Positions 1 through 7,679 of a DNA stretch of 64,000 bases are shown here, one piece after another. The stretch is taken from the NCBI GenBank assembly GCA_033764435.1, contig JANRIX010000051.1, forward strand, positions 1 to 64,000, given 5' to 3'. Under the pieces are notes generated by a model that was not told where the DNA came from, did not search any database, and saw only the letters and a list, made by a program, of their open reading frames with translations. The position numbers and the translations under genes are program-made. How positions within the stretch are numbered: the stretch's first letter is position 1; every line of letters starts with the position of its first letter. The stretch comes from JAEUMY01 sp033764435. Lineage in GTDB: Bacteria; Pseudomonadota; Gammaproteobacteria; Burkholderiales; Usitatibacteraceae.

Positions 1-60
1 CGGCGCACGGCGCACACCGATCTGCTCGCGCAGATCCGCGACTTCTTCGGGCTGCGTTGA
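1..60 (+). CDS. C-terminal end of an unidentified protein (cut by window edge)
   Basis: An open frame enters from the left edge and stops at TGA 58-60. The visible 19 residues end in LLAQIRDFFGLR, an amphipathic helix-like tail. No family can be assigned from so little. The stop lies one base before the ATG of the next gene, so the two are probably co-transcribed. That this is coding is an inference from the open frame and the tight spacing only. Confidence 0.4.
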   Translation, partial: RRTAHTDLLAQIRDFFGLR

Positions 61-61
61 G

Positions 62-661
62 ATGTGCGCGCACTTTTTGCGGGTGGCTCGCGTTGTACTG
101 GCCTGTGTGGCATGGTCGGGCGCCATGGCCTGGGCGCAGCACGACGAAGTGCCTTTCATCACCACGCCGGACAACATCACTATCGCGATGCTGGAAGTGG
201 CGGGCGTCGGCAAGAGCGACTACGTCATCGATCTCGGCTCGGGCGACGGCCGCATCGTTATCACCGCAGCCAAGCGTTTCGGTGCGCGGGGGCTCGGGGT
301 GGAACTCGTGGCCGATCTCGTCCGGCAGAGCCGGGAAAGCGCTGCCAAGGCCGGCGTCGCAGCGCGCGCGAAGTTTGTAGAGATGGACTTGTTCAAGGCG
401 GATCTGTCGCCCGCCACGGTGATCACGATGTATCTGTTGCCGGAAGTGAACCTGCAGTTGCGTCCGCGATTGCTGTGTCTCAAGCCTGGCACCCGCATCG
501 TGTCGCACGACTGGGACATGGGTGACTGGAAGCCGGAGAAGATGCTGACCCTGCCCGCGCCCGACAAGGTCATCGGGTTGAAGAAGGAGAGCAAGGTGTA
601 CCTGTGGCGTGTGCCCGGGCGTGCGGCGGGCGAGGCCTGCAGCACGGTGCCCACCCCCTGA
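62..661 (+). CDS. Exported class I SAM-dependent methyltransferase
   Basis: 199 residues. A hydrophobic N-terminus (about residues 8-25, ending AMAWAQ) looks like a signal peptide. It is followed by a Rossmann-type methyltransferase core with the SAM-binding motif VIDLGSGDGRIVI near residue 55 and an acidic loop (VEMDLFKAD) about 50 residues later. The LGSGDGRIV form resembles the small lysine methyltransferases of the FAM173/ATPSCKMT type, but the substrate cannot be read from sequence. Export of a SAM-dependent enzyme is odd, since SAM is cytoplasmic; the hydrophobic segment could instead be a membrane anchor. The ATG at 62 is chosen because it follows the upstream stop directly. Confidence 0.8.
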   Translation: MCAHFLRVARVVLACVAWSGAMAWAQHDEVPFITTPDNITIAMLEVAGVGKSDYVIDLGSGDGRIVITAAKRFGARGLGVELVADLVRQSRESAAKAGVAARAKFVEMDLFKADLSPATVITMYLLPEVNLQLRPRLLCLKPGTRIVSHDWDMGDWKPEKMLTLPAPDKVIGLKKESKVYLWRVPGRAAGEACSTVPTP

Positions 662-700
662 GGCGACCGGTCGGATCTTCCGAGCGCCGCCGGCGCCTGT

Positions 701-2848
701 TCAGGCAGATTCGATGGCGAACGTCCCGCGCCCGGCTGACTTGGCGCGGTACAGTGCGCGATCCGCCATGCCGAGCACATGCTCAAAGGTGTCGGGTTCA
801 AGCGCGAATCCGATGCCGATGCTCACCTTGACGGATACCTGACTGTCGCCGGCTGTAATTGGCGTCTGCATGGCAGCCAACATCTTTCCGGCGATGGCCT
901 CTCCCGTGCCGGCGCTTGCCTGCTCGACAATCACCGCAAACTCGTCCCCGCCCAGACGCGCAACCATGTCGTCGGCGCGGACCAGCGACTGGATGCGTCG
1001 GGCGACCTCGATGATCACGGCATCACCAACGGCGTGGCCACGGGTGTCGTTGATCTCCTTGAACCGATCGATGTCCAGATAGAGCAGGCAGATCGCGCTG
1101 CCGTGCCGTCGCGCGCTGGCAATGGCCGACCCCAGGCGCTCATCGAAGTGCCGCCTGTTGGCCGCGCCGGTCATGCTGTCAATGCGGATCAAGCGACCCA
1201 GCTCGGACTGGGCGCGCTTCAGCTCGGTGATGTCGAAAGTGAAGGAGAAAAATCCGGCGACCTTTCCATCCGGCCCGATATCCGGAACAAAGCTGGACTG
1301 ATATTGATACTCGCGATCACCGACGAGCCCTTTGCCTTCAAACTGAACCGGTTCGCCTTGGAGCACGCGTTCAACATGGGGCTGAATGTAGGCATAGACC
1401 TCTTCGCCGCGAACCTCGCGCATGGTTTTCCCAAGCATTGATGCCGGGTCGATGCCGAAGACGCGGCCCATGAACCTGTTGGCGAAGGTGTAACGCTGGG
1501 CTGCATCGACGTGGGCAATCAGCGCCGGGATGTTGTCGGTGACCGCGCGCAGTCGTGCTTCGCTCGCAGCCAGCGCCTTCTCGGCCTTGGCGCGCGCGGC
1601 GATGTAGCGCCGTTGCATGTAGAAAAGAACGGCCAGCACCAACAGCAGCAACGCCACCAGTGCTGCAACCCAGATCGCGAGCAGCCTTTGCGCTGCCAGG
1701 GAGGCGACGCGTTCTTTGTCGATGGCGGCCACTTGCTCCAGCCGCTTCACGTCCATCTCATGCTTGAAAAAGTTGAGGCGTGCCTCGAAGTCGTCTGCGG
1801 CAAACGTGCGATCCTCGGACTCGAGCTTTGACTCGAGCGAGATCAAGCGCGTCATCAGCGGCTCGAGCTCCTGCCGGCCGGTTCTTTCGTCGAGCATGCT
1901 GCGCACCAGCGAACGCAGGACGCGCCGCTCATCGCGCTGCAACTTCAGATTTTCGAAGTGTTGCTGCGCCCGCTTCAGTTCCCGGTGCGCGTCGGTGCTG
2001 TTTTTGCGATCGAGCGCGGCCAGTCCCAGCACCTCGTGACCCAGCCCGGTCAGCTGGGTGTTTTCGAGTTGCTTGGCGAATTCGAGAATCTTGCGGCCAT
2101 CGGACTCCTGGGTCTCGACATCGCGGTCGCTGCGGGCGATGCGCGCACTTTCCAGATAGAGCTCCGCGACCAGCTTCGGATCATCCAGCCCTTCGACCTG
2201 GGCAATCGCCTCCCGCAAGGTGGCGCGCGCGCCGGCGGTGTCCTTGGTCTGGGCGAGGGCGCGGGCGAGGTTGCGCATCAGCCGGATGCGGATGATCAGG
2301 GAAGGACGGTCGCCGAGTGCTTTCAGGCCGCGGCGGGCATAGTCCGCGGCATTGGCATGCTTGCCGACGGAATAGCTGAGCGAGGAATACGCGAGGTACA
2401 CATCAGCCAGCGCCTCGGGATCTGGCTCGCGAATCAGGATGCGCTCGGCCGCGTTCAGCAGTTGGGAAGTGCGGCTGAAGTCTTGCTGGGCGAGCCGGCC
2501 GCGGCTTTCCATGATGAGACCGCGCACCTGGAGCGCGACCTGCCCGGCCTGCTCCGCCGCCTGGTGTGCGCGCTGGCCAGCCTCCGCCTGGCAGGCGAGA
2601 TTGGCCATGACCCGACAGGCATTGGCCTCGGCCAGATGGAGCAGGGCCAGTTCGCGATAGTCCGCGCGCTGGCGGGCGGCCCCAATCAGCGGCGGCAGCT
2701 CGGCCCGCACGGCCTGCGGGTCTTTCAGTGCACGAATTTCCAGCGGGTGCCGCTCAACATTCGAGTCCGTTGATGCTCCCCAGGCCATGGCGCAGACGAG
2801 CCAGTGCATGAGCAGTATCAGGACGCGAAGGCCAGACGGTGATGCCAT
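701..2848 (-). CDS. TPR-PAS-GGDEF membrane diguanylate cyclase
   Basis: 715 residues. Order: signal or anchor segment (about 8-24), TPR-like helical repeats (about 50-330) predicted periplasmic, a coiled stretch, a transmembrane helix (389-411), a PAS domain (about 430-545) and a GGDEF domain. The signature GGDEF lies at 633-637 and is intact. RADD is five residues before it, matching the RxxD inhibitory site, so the protein should make cyclic di-GMP from GTP with product feedback. It lacks an EAL domain. The architecture suggests a periplasmic signal is sensed by the TPR part and passed through the membrane. It is separated from efp by a terminator, so it is its own unit. Confidence 0.9.
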   Translation of the reverse strand: MASPSGLRVLILLMHWLVCAMAWGASTDSNVERHPLEIRALKDPQAVRAELPPLIGAARQRADYRELALLHLAEANACRVMANLACQAEAGQRAHQAAEQAGQVALQVRGLIMESRGRLAQQDFSRTSQLLNAAERILIREPDPEALADVYLAYSSLSYSVGKHANAADYARRGLKALGDRPSLIIRIRLMRNLARALAQTKDTAGARATLREAIAQVEGLDDPKLVAELYLESARIARSDRDVETQESDGRKILEFAKQLENTQLTGLGHEVLGLAALDRKNSTDAHRELKRAQQHFENLKLQRDERRVLRSLVRSMLDERTGRQELEPLMTRLISLESKLESEDRTFAADDFEARLNFFKHEMDVKRLEQVAAIDKERVASLAAQRLLAIWVAALVALLLLVLAVLFYMQRRYIAARAKAEKALAASEARLRAVTDNIPALIAHVDAAQRYTFANRFMGRVFGIDPASMLGKTMREVRGEEVYAYIQPHVERVLQGEPVQFEGKGLVGDREYQYQSSFVPDIGPDGKVAGFFSFTFDITELKRAQSELGRLIRIDSMTGAANRRHFDERLGSAIASARRHGSAICLLYLDIDRFKEINDTRGHAVGDAVIIEVARRIQSLVRADDMVARLGGDEFAVIVEQASAGTGEAIAGKMLAAMQTPITAGDSQVSVKVSIGIGFALEPDTFEHVLGMADRALYRAKSAGRGTFAIESA

Positions 2849-3038
2849 TTCTTCCCCGAAGCAGATGGAGTCGCGCAGCTTGAAAGGATTGGCGCTGAAT
2901 GTTTCGGTTGTGTGTCACTGCGTTCGGCAGTGCCTGCTGCGACTTGCGCAGCTTATCATCCGTCGGCTGGTCCGGACGGCGAGTTGACAGTTGTTCACGG
3001 CCCGATCTTGTCATCGCGCTCACGTTGCGCCGCAGCTG

Positions 3039-3068
3039 AAAAAAAGCCCGGCTGATCCGGGCTTTTTT
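3039..3068 (-). terminator. Intrinsic terminator after efp
   Basis: A perfect stem AAAAGCCCGG / CCGGGCTTTT around a 5-base loop lies between the efp stop and the diguanylate cyclase start. The A run on the + strand becomes a U run after the stem for efp transcripts. The T run on the other side makes it symmetrical, but only the minus-strand gene reads into it. Confidence 0.85.
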
Positions 3069-3088
3069 CGGGTACCGGGCGGAACTGC

Positions 3089-3649
3089 TCAACCGTTCAC
3101 GCGGCGCTTGTATTCCGCCGTGCGCGTATCGACTTCGATCTTGTCGCCGGTCTCGCAGAAGAGCGGCACGTTGACCACAAAGCCGGTGCCGATCAGCTTG
3201 GCGGGCTTGAGCACCTTGCCGGACGTGTCGCCGCGCACAGCGGGCTCGGTCTCGATCTCGCGCACCACGGTGGTGGGCAGTTCGACGCTGATCGGGCGGC
3301 CGTCGTAGAACACGACTTCGCACTGCAGACCTTCTTCAAGGTAGTTCAGCGCGTCGGCCATCATCTCGGCCTCGATCTCGTACTGGTTGTACTCGGCGTC
3401 CATGAACACGTACATCGGGTCGGCGAAGTAGGAGTAGGTGACTTCCTTGCGGTCGAGCACCAGCACGTCCATCTTGTCGTCCGCCTTGAAGACGGTTTCG
3501 GTGGTGGAGTTGGAGAGAAGATTCTTCAACTTCATCTTCATCACGGCGGCGTTGCGGCCGCCCTTGTTGTATTCGGCGCGCATCACGACCATGGGGTCCT
3601 TGCCAACCATGATCACGTTGCCGGCGCGCAGTTCTTGAGCCTGTTTCAT
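3089..3649 (-). CDS. efp: Elongation factor P, Arg32 (EarP-modified) type
   Basis: 186 residues, the usual EF-P length. The start is the ATG giving MKQAQELRAG, with AGGA about ten bases upstream; a longer in-frame extension is discarded. EF-P relieves ribosome stalling at polyproline. The modified loop reads NKGGRNAAV, placing Arg at position 32. Arg32 EF-Ps are rhamnosylated on that arginine by EarP, and earP is the next gene upstream on the same strand. The seen residue and the neighbour agree, so the modification is a firm inference. An intrinsic terminator follows the gene. Confidence 0.97.
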   Translation of the reverse strand: MKQAQELRAGNVIMVGKDPMVVMRAEYNKGGRNAAVMKMKLKNLLSNSTTETVFKADDKMDVLVLDRKEVTYSYFADPMYVFMDAEYNQYEIEAEMMADALNYLEEGLQCEVVFYDGRPISVELPTTVVREIETEPAVRGDTSGKVLKPAKLIGTGFVVNVPLFCETGDKIEVDTRTAEYKRRVNG

Positions 3650-3720
3650 GCGAATGTCCTGATGTGGGGGTTGCAAACGAAGCGCCCGCACAGCAGGGCT
3701 GGCGCCAAAAAAGCTCGCAA

Positions 3721-4848
3721 TTATAGCAACTTATCCACAAAATCCGCCAGTTTTTCTGCCAACGGGGGGCGGGCGGCCAGGCGTTCGGACCAGTCGTGCG
3801 CCCAGGGCTCCAGCGCGTCGCGACCGGCGGCGAAGTCCAGCCACGGCGCTTTCATGTCCTGACCCCGGTTCCAGCGATGCCAGGCGTACTTGACCCGGGC
3901 GAGGGTGGCCGGGTCCATGCCCTCGGTGTAGAGATCGAGAAAGGCTTCCAGTTTGGGCAGGTGCGCTTCGTCCGCCTGCGGATAGATGTGCCAGATGAAT
4001 GGCCGGCCGGCCCACTGGGCGCGCAGGAACGAATCCTCGCCACGCACGAAGTTCACGTCGCAGAGCGAAAGCAGCTTGTCGTAATCGTCCTGCGGCATGA
4101 AGGGCAGCGATTGCAGCGTGAGCGCGCCGCGCTTCAAGGTTCTGAGGGTGGCACCAAACCAGCTGTGCACCTGCGCCAGCGCCGGTCCGTCGGGCACCAG
4201 ACAGAGGATCGGGATGTCGCCATTCACCCAGGTGTCGAGCAGCGACGGCAGCCCCGGGTTGCGGTAGCAAAACAGCGAGACCCGGACCTCGTCGCCCTCG
4301 TCCGGGGCCACGTCGATCTGTTGCCAGAACGCGCGCTGGGCGGCGGCATCGGCCAGCAACGCATTCCGGCGGCTGATGAGATCCGTCTCGCGCGGCAGGC
4401 CGCCGGTCCGGGCGGTGAAGCCCGGAAAGAAAAAGAACTTGGTGAGCGGCAGGCGCGGATGCGGCGAAGGCAATGCATGCGTCTCCTCGACCCACTTCTC
4501 CGCGCAGAGATATTCCAGATTGATCCACGCGGCGCGCGGCGTCTGCTTCGCCATGCGCATCACGTACTTTTCCGGCAGGTGGCAGGCGAAGGCCTCGATC
4601 ACCACGTCGGCCGGCTCCACGTCGGGGAAGGCCGCGTGCCACCTGCGAATATTCGCACCGTCGATCTGCTGGAACTCGCGCGCCGTTTCAATGCGCGGCT
4701 CGATGCGGGCGAAGCTTTCCAGGTCATCCACCCACAGCGTCACCTGGCGGCCATGCTCGCGAATGAGTTGGCGGGTCAATCTCCAGGTCACGCCGATGTC
4801 GCCGAAGTTGTCGACGACGGTGCAGAAGATGTCCCAGCGCTGTCTCAC
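3721..4848 (-). CDS. earP: Protein-arginine rhamnosyltransferase for EF-P
   Basis: 375 residues. EarP transfers rhamnose from dTDP-L-rhamnose to Arg32 of EF-P. The N-terminus WDIFCTVVDNFGDIGVTWRL carries Asp13 and Asp17, the residues known to be important in characterised EarP proteins, and the C-terminal half has the RGEDSFLRAQWAGRPF segment typical of the family. It lies directly upstream of efp on the same strand with about 70 bp between, the common beta/gammaproteobacterial arrangement. One GCGAATATTCGC palindrome lies in frame (ANIR reading, at about residues 65-68). Confidence 0.95.
   Translation of the reverse strand: MRQRWDIFCTVVDNFGDIGVTWRLTRQLIREHGRQVTLWVDDLESFARIEPRIETAREFQQIDGANIRRWHAAFPDVEPADVVIEAFACHLPEKYVMRMAKQTPRAAWINLEYLCAEKWVEETHALPSPHPRLPLTKFFFFPGFTARTGGLPRETDLISRRNALLADAAAQRAFWQQIDVAPDEGDEVRVSLFCYRNPGLPSLLDTWVNGDIPILCLVPDGPALAQVHSWFGATLRTLKRGALTLQSLPFMPQDDYDKLLSLCDVNFVRGEDSFLRAQWAGRPFIWHIYPQADEAHLPKLEAFLDLYTEGMDPATLARVKYAWHRWNRGQDMKAPWLDFAAGRDALEPWAHDWSERLAARPPLAEKLADFVDKLL
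4645..4656. repeat. GCGAATATTCGC palindrome in earP
   Basis: Perfect copy, flanked T...A to give a 14-bp palindrome. Read in earP (minus strand) as Ala-Asn-Ile-Arg. Confidence 0.95.
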
Positions 4849-4855
4849 CGCACGA

Positions 4856-5236
4856 TCACCGGCCCGTAACCTGGCTCTGCAGCCATTCGGCCATCACGTT
4901 CAGGACGAGATCCGATTCACCCAGCGTGGGCAGCAGCGTGATGCCAAGCCCCCAGCGCGCTTGGGCGGCGGCGGCGAGCTCGGGCAGATCCTTCTTCACA
5001 TGCCCGCCCCGCGCCAGGAACACGGGTGCCACGGTCAGCGAGCGCGTGCCGGCGTTGACCAGCGACTCCACCACGGTCATGAAATCCGGACCCGCCGGCG
5101 GAAGGAACGCAAGGCGCACCGGCATGGGGGCCATGCGTTCGGCCAGTTTCATCTGCAGCGCCTCCAGCGGGCGTGCCCATTCCGGATCGGGCGATCCATG
5201 GGAAAACAGCAGCAGGGCGTGGTCGGCAGCCGGCAT
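4856..5236 (-). CDS. Small CbiX/SirB-type sirohydrochlorin chelatase
   Basis: 126 residues from the internal ATG giving MPAADHALLLFSHGS; an upstream in-frame start would add 13 residues of low-complexity sequence. It matches the short single-domain chelatases that insert iron or cobalt into sirohydrochlorin. The first metal-ligand histidine is in FSHGS and the second in ARGGHVKKDLP, the expected pair. With a uroporphyrinogen methylase at the far end of the nitrate cluster, it likely supplies siroheme for NirB. It is divergent from nasT and lies 8 bp downstream of earP. Confidence 0.8.
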   Translation of the reverse strand: MPAADHALLLFSHGSPDPEWARPLEALQMKLAERMAPMPVRLAFLPPAGPDFMTVVESLVNAGTRSLTVAPVFLARGGHVKKDLPELAAAAQARWGLGITLLPTLGESDLVLNVMAEWLQSQVTGR

Positions 5237-5361
5237 GGGTGAGGTCTCGCAGGGAACAGATGGACAGTGCGGCAATCGGGCGGGGTCTTCTTCTCGTACG
5301 GGGCCGGTCGGGTGGTACGCCGATTGCTTTGGGTAGTCGGGAGCTTACTCCAAACACCGTC

Positions 5362-5940
5362 ATGCACCTCAAGATCCTGCTCATCGATGAAGACCCCGAT
5401 CGCGCCGCCAGCGTGCGCGATGCGCTGGTCGACGCCGGGCATGAGGTGGTGTCGTCCTATGCGTCGCCGGTGGATCTGTACGACCGGGTCAAGGTGCATG
5501 CGCCCGATCTCATCATCATCGATACCGAGTCGCCATCCCGCGACGTGCTGGAGCACATCGCCTTCATCTCGCGCGATCAGCCGCGGCCCATCGTCATGTT
5601 CAGCGCCGACCGCGGCGGCGAGACCATCCGCGATGCCGTGCGCGCGGGCGTGACAGCCTACATCGTGGATGGCCTGGCGGAAGCGCGCATCCAGCCCATC
5701 CTGCAGGTGGCGGTGGAGCGGTTCGAAGCCGAGCAGTCGCTGCGTCAGGCGCTGGCCGATGCGAAGAGCGAACTCTCCGAGCGCAAGATCGTGGAGCGCG
5801 CCAAGGGCATCCTCATGAAGCAGCGGCAGATGGATGAAGAGGAAGCCTTCCGGGCGCTGCGCAAGTTCGCGATGGACCAGGGCCTGCGCATGGCGGAAGC
5901 GGCGGAACGCGTGGTGCAGATGTCTTCGTTGATGGGTTGA
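5362..5940 (+). CDS. nasT: NasT-type ANTAR antiterminator, response regulator
   Basis: 192 residues starting at ATG 5362 (MHLKILLIDEDPDRA). It has an N-terminal receiver-like domain (about 1-115, with IIIDTESPSRD around the phospho-acceptor position) and a C-terminal ANTAR RNA-binding domain (about 125-185: ERAKGILMKQRQMDEEEAFRALRK). NasT binds paired hexaloop hairpins in the leader of nitrate genes and prevents termination. Such a leader lies 170 bp downstream, just before nrtA. In characterised systems NasT is held by the nitrate sensor NasS, usually encoded next to it. No nasS is seen in this window. Confidence 0.92.
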   Translation: MHLKILLIDEDPDRAASVRDALVDAGHEVVSSYASPVDLYDRVKVHAPDLIIIDTESPSRDVLEHIAFISRDQPRPIVMFSADRGGETIRDAVRAGVTAYIVDGLAEARIQPILQVAVERFEAEQSLRQALADAKSELSERKIVERAKGILMKQRQMDEEEAFRALRKFAMDQGLRMAEAAERVVQMSSLMG

Positions 5941-5950
5941 GTGCGAAGCC

Positions 5951-5975
5951 GGCGCACGTCCGCTTTTGGTGCGCC
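5951..5975. other. Inverted repeat after nasT (terminator stem or enhancer-like site)
   Basis: GGCGCAC and GTGCGCC form a perfect 7-bp stem around 11 bases, just past the nasT stop. A second stem, GCCCCG/CGGGGC, follows at 5989-6007. Neither has a strong T run. The first lies about 140 bp before the predicted sigma-54 start and has NtrC-like GCAC/GTGC half sites, but the spacer is longer than in known NtrC sites. Either role is possible. Confidence 0.4.
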
Positions 5976-6033
5976 GCAGCAATCCCGCGCCCCGTTTTGG
6001 GCGGGGCAGGATTTACGCACGCTGCGCATCGTC

Positions 6034-6045
6034 GCGAATATTCGC
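6034..6045. repeat. GCGAATATTCGC palindrome between nasT and the nrtA promoter
   Basis: Perfect copy in non-coding DNA, 35 bp upstream of the -24 element. It is enclosed by CTGCGC (6022-6027) and GCGCAG (6056-6061). Confidence 0.95.
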
Positions 6046-6079
6046 AATGAAATCAGCGCAGTAATTCTTTCGGCGCTGC

Positions 6080-6095
6080 TGGCACCGGAATTGCA
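6080..6095 (+). promoter_or_regulatory. Sigma-54-type promoter of the nitrate operon
   Basis: TGGCAC-CGGAA-TTGCA matches the -24/-12 consensus, with the invariant GG (6081-6082) and GC (6093-6094) at the right distance. Transcription should begin near 6106. Sigma-54 with NtrC drives nasF-type nitrate operons in enterobacteria; that NtrC acts here is inference. Confidence 0.8.
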
Positions 6096-6108
6096 TTGCT
6101 GAAGTCAT

Positions 6109-6149
6109 GCGCGGCCAAGGGAGGCTGCGCGCTGGACAACGACGTCCGG
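6109..6149 (+). promoter_or_regulatory. Paired ANTAR-type hexaloop hairpins (NasT target RNA)
   Basis: Hairpin 1: stem 6109-6116 with 6123-6130 (8 pairs, one G-U), loop AAGGGA. Hairpin 2: stem 6132-6137 (CTGGAC) with 6144-6149 (GTCCGG), loop AACGAC. Both loops are six bases with A at position 1 and G at position 4, the defining feature of ANTAR-bound leaders. The 3' arm of hairpin 2 is also the 5' arm of the terminator at 6142-6203, so the two folds exclude each other. This is the layout expected for NasT antitermination. Confidence 0.8.
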
Positions 6150-6203
6150 GCAATTTCCTGACCTTGAAAGGGGGGGGTCGGAATGCGCCCGGACGTTTTT
6201 TTT
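6142..6203 (+). terminator. Leader terminator upstream of nrtA (attenuator)
   Basis: ACGTCCGGGC (6142-6151) pairs perfectly with GCCCGGACGT (6187-6196). The stem encloses 35 bases that can themselves pair (GACC with GGTC) and is followed by eight T. It ends 35 bp before the nrtA start and would block the whole operon unless the ANTAR hairpins form. Confidence 0.88.
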
Positions 6204-6238
6204 CGCCCGTTCATTTCATCAGGACCAGGAGCCATGTC

Positions 6239-7528
6239 ATGTCAGACACGAAGAAGCCGGTTGCATCCGTCGTCACCGAAGCCGGCAACACCGATCCGCG
6301 TCGAACCTTCATCCGCCAATCGGGCGCACTGCTCGGCGGGGCAGCACTGATGAGCGCCGTGCCACCCGGCATCCGCGGTGCCGTCTGGGCACAGGGCTCG
6401 GATGCGCCGGAAAAGAAGGAAGTGAAGGTCGGCTTTATCCCGCTCACCGACTGCGCGTCCGTGGTCATTGCCTCCGTGATGAAGTTCGACGAGAAATACG
6501 GCATCAAGATCATTCCGTCGAAGGAAGCGTCGTGGGCTTCTGTGCGCGACAAGCTGGTCAACGGCGAGCTGGACGCCGCGCATGTTCTATATGGATTGAT
6601 CTACGGCGTGCATCTGGGCATCGGCGGCCCGAAGAAGGACATGGCCATCCTGATGAGCCTCAACAACAACGGTCAGGCCATCACACTCGCCAACAAATTC
6701 TCCGAGAAGGGCGTCAAGGATGGCGCCGCGCTGAAGGGCTTCATCGACAAGAACAAGGGTGAATACACCTTCGCCCAGACGTTTCCGACCGGCACGCACG
6801 CCATGTGGCTCTATTACTGGCTGGCGACCTACGGCATCGATCCGTTCAAGGACGTGAAAAACATTGTCGTGCCGCCACCGCAGATGGTGGCCAACATGCG
6901 GGTGGGCAACATGGATGGCTTCTGTGTCGGCGAGCCGTGGAACAACCGCGCCATCTTCGACAAGATCTGCTTTACCGCAGAGACCACGCAAGGCATCTGG
7001 AAGGATCATCCGGAAAAGACGCTGGGCACCAGCGCCGACTGGGTGAAGAAATATCCCAACACTGCGCGAGCGCTGACAGCTGCGATCCTCGACGCAAGCA
7101 AGTTCATCGACGTCATGGCCAATCGCAAAAAAGTGGCCGAGATCATCGCCGACAAGTCCTATGTGAACTGTCCGGTGGATGTCATCGACCAGCGTCTCGC
7201 CGGGGATTACGACAACGGCATCGGCAAGAAGTGGAAGGACGCCGACTACATGAAGTTCTACAACGACGGCACGGTCAACTTCCCCTACTTGTCGGATGGC
7301 ATGTGGTTCCTCACCCAGCACAAGCGCTGGGGTCTGCTGAAGGAAGACCCCGACTACCTCGCGGTCGCAAAGCAGGTGAACCAGATCGACATCTACAAGG
7401 CCGCGGCGGCGTTGACCAAGACACCTGTGCCGAAAGATGTCATGCGCACGTCAAAGCTCATCGATGGCGTGGTGTGGGACGGCAAGGACCCGAAGAAGTA
7501 CGCCAACGGTTTCAAGATCAAGGCTTGA
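6239..7528 (+). CDS. nrtA: Nitrate ABC transporter substrate-binding protein (NrtA-like), Tat-exported
   Basis: 429 residues from ATG 6239, preceded by AGGAG. The N-terminus has a twin-arginine signal (DPRRTFIRQSGALLGGAALM, Arg21-Arg22), so the folded protein is exported. The rest is a type 2 periplasmic binding protein of the NrtA/CmpA family, with GFIPLTDCASVVIA, FPTGTHAMWLYYWL and GFCVGEPWNNRA motifs. It should bind nitrate or nitrite in the periplasm. It is the first gene of the nrtA-orf-nrtB-ATPase-nirB-nirD-nasA-cobA run and lies just after the attenuator. The export signal separates it from the cytosolic sensor NasS, which is a relative. Confidence 0.93.
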   Translation: MSDTKKPVASVVTEAGNTDPRRTFIRQSGALLGGAALMSAVPPGIRGAVWAQGSDAPEKKEVKVGFIPLTDCASVVIASVMKFDEKYGIKIIPSKEASWASVRDKLVNGELDAAHVLYGLIYGVHLGIGGPKKDMAILMSLNNNGQAITLANKFSEKGVKDGAALKGFIDKNKGEYTFAQTFPTGTHAMWLYYWLATYGIDPFKDVKNIVVPPPQMVANMRVGNMDGFCVGEPWNNRAIFDKICFTAETTQGIWKDHPEKTLGTSADWVKKYPNTARALTAAILDASKFIDVMANRKKVAEIIADKSYVNCPVDVIDQRLAGDYDNGIGKKWKDADYMKFYNDGTVNFPYLSDGMWFLTQHKRWGLLKEDPDYLAVAKQVNQIDIYKAAAALTKTPVPKDVMRTSKLIDGVVWDGKDPKKYANGFKIKA

Positions 7529-7538
7529 GGAGTCACAC

Positions 7539-7679
7539 ATGGCGCTCGTCATCCTGCCCATCGATCTCAAGCCTGCGGTGCGGGCGCCATCGCGTGTAGC
7601 GCGCAAGAAGTCTGCCACCGCACTGCGTGAGCGTCGCCAGCGTCGGCGCGCAGCACTGCGCCTGAAGGAGATGCTATGA
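7539..7679 (+). CDS. 46-residue highly basic small protein between nrtA and nrtB
   Basis: An ATG at 7539 follows a good GAGGAG site. The frame runs 46 codons and its TGA overlaps the nrtB ATG (ATGA), so it is translationally coupled. The product starts with a short hydrophobic stretch (MALVILPIDL) and ends in an Arg/Lys-rich helix (RERRQRRRAALRLKEML). I recognise no family. Strong ribosome site, coupling and position support it being real. It could be a small regulator or assembly factor of the transporter, or serve only to couple translation. Confidence 0.65.
   Translation: MALVILPIDLKPAVRAPSRVARKKSATALRERRQRRRAALRLKEML

Noticed and set aside
5951..5975. A true NtrC enhancer
   Set aside because: The half sites are separated by 11 bp rather than the spacing known for NtrC sites, so I list it only as an inverted repeat.
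6239..7528. nrtA as the missing NasS sensor
   Set aside because: It has a clear twin-arginine signal peptide and is followed by permease and ATPase genes, so it is the exported binding protein.
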